A DNA stretch of 13,039 nt from JBFLVQ01 sp040758525 (GTDB taxonomy: Bacteria > Acidobacteriota > Blastocatellia > Chloracidobacteriales > JADJPF01): assembly GCA_040758525.1 (NCBI GenBank), contig JBFLVQ010000219.1:1-13039 (forward strand). Direction: 5' to 3'. Positions 9,201 through 13,039 of this stretch are shown piece after piece. How positions within the stretch are numbered: the first letter of the stretch is position 1; each line of letters starts with the position of its first letter. A program made the translations under genes and the position numbers. The notes beneath the pieces were generated by a model that was not told where the DNA came from, ran no database searches, and saw only the letters and a program-made list of their open reading frames with translations.

Positions 9201-10916
9201 TTTGTCTAACAGGCGTAGACAATGATCGACTTGTTTGCGAAAGACTGCTTCTGTCTGATATAGCTCTAGCCCCATATTCACATACTGAGCACCACCACCA
9301 GGAAACATAAACACAACACTACGCTCGCTGCGTTCCTGGTATCGAGTAAATATTCTTTGAGGCTCTGCGCCCATTAGCAGTCTTATTGCATCTGCATTGT
9401 TCTCACACACAGCAATACGCCGATAGTTAAAATGTTTACGACCAACCTGTAATGTATAAGCGAGATCGGCCAAATTAGTATCGGTCTGTTGTTGTAAATA
9501 ATCAGCCAAATTGGTAGTAGCGGTTTCTAGTGCGTTACTAGTTTTGGCTGAGAGCAACAATAGTTGCCAAGGCCGCACTGTAGGCGTTTCTTTTCTTGTC
9601 GGTGCTTCTTGAAGGATCACATGCGCATTGGTGCCACCAATACCAAAGGAACTAACTGCAGCACGGCGTGGTGTATCAGCAGTTTTCCATTCGCACAGTC
9701 GAGTATTAACATAAAAAGGAGTATTGTTGAGATCGAGTTGTGGATTTGCTTCTTCAAAATGTAGGCTTGGTACAAGAGTTTTATGCTTAAGCGAGAGCAC
9801 AGTTTTGATTAAACCTGTGACGCCAGCAGCAGTATCTAAATGTCCAACATTAGTTTTTACTGAGCCAATGGGACAGAAATTTTTTCTCTTTGTATAAGTT
9901 TGAAAGACTGCTGTTAACGCAGCAATCTCTATCGGATCGCCTAAGGTTGTGCCAGTGCCATGAGTCTCTATGTAAGAGATTGTATCAGCTTCAATCTCTG
10001 CCATTGCCCAGGCTTCAGCAATGACCTCCATTTGACCTTCAATACTAGGCGCAGTATAGCCAACTTTTAATGATCCATCATTATTAACCGCAGAGCCTTT
10101 AATAACAGCATAAATATAGTCTTGATCCTTAAGCGCATCTTCTAACCGTTTGAGTATGACAACTCCTACTCCACTACCGATTACTGTTCCCTCAGCTTTA
10201 GCATCAAATGCCCGGCAATGCCCATCAGGAGAGAGTATTCCTCCAGGTTGATATAGATAGCCAGCCTGATTAGGCACTCTTATTGATATCCCACCAGCTA
10301 AAACCATATCGGATTGGTAGCTAAGCAGACTCTGACAACCTAAACAGACAGCCACTAGAGAAGTGGAACAGGCAGTTTGAACACTTACACTAGGACCTTT
10401 TAAATTCAATTTATAAGAGATACGTGTAGGCAAAAAATCTTTATCATTGCCAATCATTGTTTGAAAATCCCCTACAGTTCTGACTAATTGAGGATTTGTA
10501 TAAAGATTGAACAACAGATAAGTATTCATGCCTGCGCCAGCATAAACACCAATACGCCCTGTATATGATTCACTGTTGTAGCCAGCATCTTCTAGCGCTT
10601 CCCAAGCGCACTCTAAAAAGAGGCGATGTTGAGGATCAATAATCTCTGCTTCTCTTGGATTGAAGCCGAAAAAAGCAGCATCAAACCTCTCTATATCTGC
10701 CAGCATGGCCGCAGCTTTAACATAATTAGGATCATTAAGCGTAGTTAGATCTATACCTGCGGCCGTCAATTCTTCGTCAGAGAAGAAGGAGATCGATTCA
10801 GTGCCATTAGCTAGATTCTGCCAGAACTCGTGAATATTCCTTGCCCCAGGAAATCGTCCTGCCATGCCAATAATAGCGATATCTTCTTTTGCATTCTCTA
10901 TGGCTAAATTACTCAT
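6279..10916 (-). CDS. PKS A: type I PKS module KS-AT-KR-ACP, first gene of the operon
   Basis: One complete extension module of 1545 residues. KS (about 11-437) has C183 in TACSTS, H319 in ETHGTGT and H359 in NVGHLD. AT (about 560-860) has PGGGAQY, S631 in GHSLGEY, R656, and H730 in VAAHC in place of HAFHS or YASHS, so extender choice is uncertain; GHSLG leans to malonyl. KR (about 925-1345) has GGLGGIG at 1162-1168, R1188 for NADPH, and HAAG. K1287, S1311 and Y1324 are in place, with Ser (1328) where Asn is usual. The LDD motif of B-type KRs is absent. The ACP (about 1460-1530) has S1477 in LGGNSL. The tail QNRGERRREKQQ ends the protein. The predicted product of the module is a beta-hydroxyacyl chain. 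There is no loading domain, although this is the promoter-proximal gene. ATG at 10916 has AGGAAAG at 10921-10927, four bases upstream. Confidence 0.96.
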   Translation of the reverse strand: MSNLAIENAKEDIAIIGMAGRFPGARNIHEFWQNLANGTESISFFSDEELTAAGIDLTTLNDPNYVKAAAMLADIERFDAAFFGFNPREAEIIDPQHRLFLECAWEALEDAGYNSESYTGRIGVYAGAGMNTYLLFNLYTNPQLVRTVGDFQTMIGNDKDFLPTRISYKLNLKGPSVSVQTACSTSLVAVCLGCQSLLSYQSDMVLAGGISIRVPNQAGYLYQPGGILSPDGHCRAFDAKAEGTVIGSGVGVVILKRLEDALKDQDYIYAVIKGSAVNNDGSLKVGYTAPSIEGQMEVIAEAWAMAEIEADTISYIETHGTGTTLGDPIEIAALTAVFQTYTKRKNFCPIGSVKTNVGHLDTAAGVTGLIKTVLSLKHKTLVPSLHFEEANPQLDLNNTPFYVNTRLCEWKTADTPRRAAVSSFGIGGTNAHVILQEAPTRKETPTVRPWQLLLLSAKTSNALETATTNLADYLQQQTDTNLADLAYTLQVGRKHFNYRRIAVCENNADAIRLLMGAEPQRIFTRYQERSERSVVFMFPGGGAQYVNMGLELYQTEAVFRKQVDHCLRLLDKQLGYDLRDVLFPTTAQLAIANEHIKRTAVALPALFVIEYALAKLWMSWGIVPEAMIGHSLGEYVAACLAGVFSLEDALSLVVFRGQLFEKLPPGGMLSIPLGEQEVYALVDGKLDIAALNGPQHCVVSGNINVIDEMSQLLSKQEIEYRRLPIDVAAHCRLVTTILNEFEEFVSRLTLHKPIIPFISNVTGTWITSELATTPNYWAKHLRQSVQFAKGIAELLTEPDRVLLEVGPGQTLTTLAKLQVDTNSGQTVISSMRHPYERISDAAYLLTSLGKLWLTGVTIDWSAFYSDEQRGRLPLPTYPFERQPYWVEPLKQRENYHSSNLGKKSDIADWFYLPSWKRSILPRIVETNLIDDNLNCWLLLVDECGLSHQLTSRLQEIGIDVVVAKTGSHFERLKDDLYTINPHHRKEYSALLRELDRLNKAPNVILHLWSITSAGLPTTGVEFFSQCQNIGYYSLLFLAQALGEEDSIGNTELWVISNHTQQVESADLIYPEKATMLAACKVIPQENEKINCHFVDMVVYPETEQARGLIDKLIAEITSRSSDALIVYRGNQRWLQSFEPIRLTSEITPIRPLRSAGVYLIIGGLGGIGLLLAEYLADTVQAKLVLLGRTSFPPKDQWNDWLSTHKDDDLVSKKIRRVQALEQAGAEVLIVNTAVENTNQLQDAIRRTTERFGEIHGVIHAAGMAGEKTINLIPNVVPDQCELLFQAKVYGLYTLEKVLENRELDFCLLFSSNAAILGGLGSIGYTAASLFMDAFATARNCSNRSWMSVNWDGWLIEENDRLNTSYQTSLDQYAMTRQESSEAFRRVVSMFDVNQIVVSTGALINRLDLWINRQGLFRERTANNTDMSLSLHPRPSLTTTYLPPTNELEQTIAAIWQELLGIEQVGIHDNFFELGGNSLIGVKVVAGLKKALSIDIPIVSLFEGPTVSALAKVISNTDSPKPTYEQSQNRGERRREKQQKLVQSVE
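9421..9716 (-). repeat. KS-AT linker tract nearly duplicated in PKS B (copy in PKS A)
   Basis: Partner of the tract at 4785-5080, same length and reading frame. It ends at the same linker motif before the AT, after which the AT sequences of the two modules diverge (SVVFMFPGGGAQY here, PVIFMFTGQGSQY in PKS B). Confidence 0.8.
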
Positions 10917-11001
10917 TGATCTTTCCTAATATAGTGACTCTGCTGCCAGGTAGTAAGAGGCGAGCAATGGCATAGATCAACGAAGTTACCTAGAGCGCAA
11001 G

Positions 11002-11034
11002 AAATAACAGCAAGAAAAGATACAAAATAACAGC
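11002..11034. repeat. Direct repeat AAATAACAGC x2, 23-base period
   Basis: Identical 10-mers AAATAACAGC occur at 11002-11011 and 11025-11034, start to start 23 bases, about two helical turns. They lie in the likely 5' leader of PKS A. A regulator site is possible; chance occurrence in AT-rich DNA is also possible. Confidence 0.4.
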
Positions 11035-11088
11035 CTATTTTATTCATTAGCTGACTAAACTTAATATTAATGGTAAGGCTTGATGGTC

Positions 11089-11138
11089 ATTATAGACACA
11101 GCCTTTCATGTCTTAGTGCTGGTATTAAAAAAAAATTA
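11089..11138 (-). promoter_or_regulatory. Candidate promoter of the PKS operon
   Basis: The minus strand has a perfect TATAAT at 11094-11089. A start point near 11082 would give a leader of about 165 bases before PKS A. The A/T tract at 11123-11138 (nine consecutive T on the minus strand) then falls at about -41 to -56, the usual UP-element position. The -35 at 17-base spacing (ACTAAG) is poor, which would fit dependence on an activator. An inverted repeat AAGGCT/AGCCTT (11075-11080 and 11100-11105) flanks the -10 and could be an operator. Confidence 0.45.
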
Positions 11139-11198
11139 CAGTAGTTCGCGCGGATACCTGAGACGCTACACTATTTTTGAGCACTTAGGGATAATGAA

Positions 11199-11228
11199 TT
11201 GCAATTGCCCCAGACAGTAAAGTACCAT
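11199..11228 (+). promoter_or_regulatory. Weak candidate promoter for the esterase gene
   Basis: TTGCAA at 11199-11204 and TACCAT at 11223-11228 are separated by 18 bases and each match four of six sigma-70 consensus positions. The start would fall near 11235, about 30 bases before the ATG. The -35 overlaps the palindrome AATTGCAATT. Confidence 0.25.
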
Positions 11229-11265
11229 TGTCAGCTTTTCTGTATTTTGTAATAAAGGAGAATCC

Positions 11266-12369
11266 ATGTTGAAAGTGCGTTATCTCTTTAGATTCAGCCT
11301 CGCATTGCTCTTACTGGTTATTCTTGGCAATGTTGTTGAGGCCACAACCTTAAAAGTGCACTATGATGTAGGTTGGGGAAATCGTATAACTATTCGAGGA
11401 AACAGATCGCCTTTCTCGTGGAACAGTGGAGTAAATGCGACTTGGACAACAGGAAATATCTGGGTCTATTCTTGGTCTACATCGATAGGAGATGTAGAAG
11501 TTAAACCTCTCATCAATGATAATCTCTGGTCTACAGGGGCAAACTATCGTATACGTGCAGGTCAAACCGTAGATATCTATCCATTCTTTGGACCAGCGCG
11601 AGGATCGCTTGAGAGGGTTTACAATTTTTATTCACCACAGCTTGGCAATACCAGAACATTAATCATCTACTTACCACCAAGTTATTCTGAGAACCGACTG
11701 AAACGTTATCCAGTGCTTTATATGCATGATGGCCAGAATATCTTCGATGCTGCGACGTCATTTGGCGGTGTTGAGTGGGGTGTTGATGAGACCGCCAACC
11801 GCTTAATTGGTGAAGGTTCAATGGAAGAGATAATTGTTGTTGGTATCTACAACACAGGCCCAAATCGTCTCTATGAATATACCACTTGCTGTGATCCAGA
11901 ATATGGCGGAGGTGGCGCCGAGAGCTACAGTAGATTTATTATTGATACGGTAAAGCCATTTATTGATTATAACTATCGTACCCTCACAAGCCGTCAGAAT
12001 ACTGCCATTATGGGCTCTTCTTTGGGTGGGCTGGTATCATTTCATATTGCCCGCACACGCTCAGATATCTTTTCTAAAGCAGCATCTCTTTCCGGTTCCT
12101 TCTGGTGGAATAACGAAGATCTGGTTAATCAGGTTATTACCGAGACAACACGAATTCCGGTAAAACTCTATATAGATGCAGGCACCAATAATGATGGTCT
12201 GGAAGAGACAACCGATCTACGCAATGCGTTACTTGATGATGGTTATGTTCAAGGTAGCGATCTATATTATTATGTTGCACAAGATGCTTATCACAGCGAA
12301 GCTTCTTGGGCCGCACGCCTGTATATTCCTCTTAAATATCTCTTCCCAGCCGGTAGCACAATCTATTAG
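11266..12369 (+). CDS. Secreted esterase (CE1/esterase-D-like alpha/beta hydrolase) with N-terminal carbohydrate-binding-like domain
   Basis: A 367-residue exported hydrolase. Residues 1-26 form a signal peptide (basic start, hydrophobic LALLLLVIL core, V-E-A before cleavage). Residues about 29-108, from LKVHYDVGWGNRITIRG through LSWN-like FSWNSG to TVDIYPFF, resemble small starch-binding-type beta-sandwich modules rich in Trp and Tyr. Residues about 120-365 form the putative-esterase fold seen in feruloyl/acetyl-xylan esterases and enterochelin esterases. It includes YMHDGQN near the oxyanion region, nucleophile S252 in GSSLGG, likely acid D304 or D309 in IDAGTNND, and H343 in HSEASWAARL. 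The likely reaction is hydrolysis of ester bonds on polysaccharide or a glycosylated compound outside the cytoplasm. AAAGGAG at 11254-11260 supports the start. It is divergent from the PKS operon and has no visible role in polyketide release, since it is exported. The substrate is unknown. Confidence 0.9.
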   Translation: MLKVRYLFRFSLALLLLVILGNVVEATTLKVHYDVGWGNRITIRGNRSPFSWNSGVNATWTTGNIWVYSWSTSIGDVEVKPLINDNLWSTGANYRIRAGQTVDIYPFFGPARGSLERVYNFYSPQLGNTRTLIIYLPPSYSENRLKRYPVLYMHDGQNIFDAATSFGGVEWGVDETANRLIGEGSMEEIIVVGIYNTGPNRLYEYTTCCDPEYGGGGAESYSRFIIDTVKPFIDYNYRTLTSRQNTAIMGSSLGGLVSFHIARTRSDIFSKAASLSGSFWWNNEDLVNQVITETTRIPVKLYIDAGTNNDGLEETTDLRNALLDDGYVQGSDLYYYVAQDAYHSEASWAARLYIPLKYLFPAGSTIY

Positions 12370-12382
12370 ATCGGTCTCTCAT

Positions 12383-12415
12383 AGAGAGCTTACAGAGATT
12401 TTCTGTAAGCTCTCT
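12383..12415. terminator. Perfect 14-bp hairpin between convergent genes
   Basis: AGAGAGCTTACAGA at 12383-12396 pairs fully with TCTGTAAGCTCTCT at 12402-12415 around a five-base loop. It starts 13 bases after the esterase stop and ends 11 bases before the end of the convergent gene. Neither strand shows a run of T after the stem, so it is not a standard intrinsic terminator. It could still serve as a shared bidirectional terminator or 3'-end stabiliser. Confidence 0.55.
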
Positions 12416-12426
12416 ACTAACACCAA

Positions 12427-12972
12427 TCAGCTCTTAAGTAGTGCTTCAATGCTGCGTGCACGAGCTTCAATCTCATTTAAGAGCGCAACAACCTCTTGCA
12501 TCTTGGACATATTTACTACTTCAATATTAATATCAAAGCGATTAACCTCGTCAGTCAGTCTATTGATGGTTTGGGCAGTTTGCGCTAGACCAACCTCTCT
12601 GCTAACATAGTCTGCTTTAGTATCAGGCAGATTGCGGTTAACGATGTTTTCCTTAATACGCTCAGCATACTTCGCAACATCTTTAGCTTGCTCCTTAATC
12701 TCTTTAAGGTTGTCTTTAGTTGCTGGCAGACTCGTGAGAGTAAGCAGTTTATCACTGGCGCGATTAAGTTTATGCATACTCTCTGTGATTGTCTGTTGAC
12801 GCACAGCAATAGGATCATAGATGACAACGGGCGGGCTGTAGTAGTAAGGATACCAGTAACTATGATAGTAATAACCACCATAAGGATAGTAGTAGGTCCA
12901 CTGCGCTTGCACAGCAGGAGCAACAATACCAATAGCTAAGAGCGCAAACAGAATTCTGATGAGTCTTTTCAT
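12427..12972 (-). CDS. Exported Tyr-rich protein with helical C-terminal region, function unknown
   Basis: A 181-residue protein I do not recognise. Residues 1-23 form a signal peptide (MKRLIR, hydrophobic core, V-Q-A before cleavage); there is no lipobox Cys. The mature N-terminus, residues 24-52, is extremely aromatic, with 13 Tyr and 2 Trp in 29 residues in YYYPYGGYYYHSYWYPYYY-type repeats. From about residue 55 to the end the sequence is charged, low in Gly and Pro, and probably alpha-helical with coiled-coil tendency (LKEIKEQAKDVAKYAERIKE). It is expected in the periplasm or at the envelope. AAAGGAGG at 12978-12985, five bases before the ATG, is a near-perfect ribosome site and fixes the start. 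It is convergent with the esterase gene. Aromatic low-complexity segments of this kind can bind cell wall or surfaces, but that is only a possibility here. Confidence 0.8.
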   Translation of the reverse strand: MKRLIRILFALLAIGIVAPAVQAQWTYYYPYGGYYYHSYWYPYYYSPPVVIYDPIAVRQQTITESMHKLNRASDKLLTLTSLPATKDNLKEIKEQAKDVAKYAERIKENIVNRNLPDTKADYVSREVGLAQTAQTINRLTDEVNRFDINIEVVNMSKMQEVVALLNEIEARARSIEALLKS

Positions 12973-13039
12973 AAGAACCTCCTTTAAGGAACCCTGCTCA
13001 GCGATAATCGTACTGGGCTAATGGTTTTCTATTTTTTGG

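Larger units (their letters stand above)
10917..11265. promoter_or_regulatory. Divergent intergenic region between PKS operon and esterase gene
   Basis: This 349-base stretch without a gene separates the leftward PKS operon from the rightward esterase gene. It contains a probable PKS promoter near 11089-11138, two copies of AAATAACAGC 23 bases apart, a perfect palindrome AATTGCAATT at 11197-11206, and a weak esterase promoter candidate. No tRNA, small open reading frame of note or terminator was recognised. Confidence 0.7.

Noticed and set aside
1691..10916. Trans-AT PKS
   Set aside because: Both complete modules contain an AT with catalytic Ser and His, so the system is cis-AT.
11228..11255. 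TTGTCA-16-TAATAA as esterase promoter
   Set aside because: The start would fall at about 11262, downstream of the AAAGGAG ribosome site, which would then not be transcribed.
11350..11863. Two short minus-strand open frames opposite the esterase gene
   Set aside because: No ribosome sites or family motifs, and the plus-strand esterase accounts for the DNA.
11266..12369. Esterase as the chain-releasing thioesterase of the PKS
   Set aside because: It has a signal peptide and a binding module, so it acts outside the cytoplasm, and it is transcribed away from the PKS operon.
12176..12610. Open frame of 144 codons on the plus strand
   Set aside because: It spans the 3' end of the esterase gene, the hairpin and the convergent gene in another frame; both real genes have signal peptides and good ribosome sites.
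1..13039. CRISPR array, transposase, tRNA or rRNA
   Set aside because: No regular spaced repeats, insertion-sequence ends, transposase motifs or RNA gene folds were seen.

Overview
The window holds part of a modular type I polyketide synthase (PKS) locus, followed by two genes for exported proteins that look unrelated to it. Base composition is moderately AT-rich throughout. The two exported proteins have Sec signal peptides of Gram-negative type (V-E-A and V-Q-A cleavage sites), and ribosome binding sites are mostly canonical. This suggests a Gram-negative bacterium, perhaps gammaproteobacterial. The lineage is a guess; no rRNA or marker gene is present.

Positions 1-10916 form one minus-strand operon. 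Transcription runs from PKS A (10916 to 6279, complete KS-AT-KR-ACP module) to PKS B (6289 to 1691, complete KS-AT-KR-ACP module, GTG start, 11-base overlap with PKS A), then a GT1-type glycosyltransferase (1633 to 329), then PKS C (336 leftwards off the window edge, only the first 112 residues of its KS, 8-base overlap with the glycosyltransferase). Each PKS gene seen in full encodes one module with its own AT, so this is a cis-AT assembly line. No loading module, thioesterase, dehydratase or enoylreductase is visible, so the line is incomplete here. By known module logic, PKS A should add a beta-hydroxy ketide unit. PKS B carries a damaged KR and may leave a beta-ketone. The glycosyltransferase could sugar-modify a hydroxyl of the product.

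The most unusual observation is the C-terminal end of the glycosyltransferase. It is a basic, Gln/Arg-rich tail that matches the tail after the ACP of PKS B in 11 of 19 positions without gaps. That tail sits where inter-polypeptide docking elements sit in modular PKSs. The glycosyltransferase may therefore dock on the assembly line, or its 3' end may have been captured from a PKS gene. A second evolutionary trace is a 296-base tract in the KS-AT linker, about 88% identical between PKS A and PKS B, lying directly beside AT domains that differ in their specificity motif.

Positions 10917-11265 are a divergent intergenic region with a plausible PKS promoter: a perfect TATAAT on the minus strand, an A/T tract at UP-element distance, and an inverted repeat across the -10. 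On the plus strand follows a secreted carbohydrate-binding/esterase fusion (11266-12369). A perfect 14-bp hairpin separates it from a convergent gene for an exported Tyr-rich, helical protein of unknown function (12972 to 12427). The last 67 bases hold only the upstream region of that gene.
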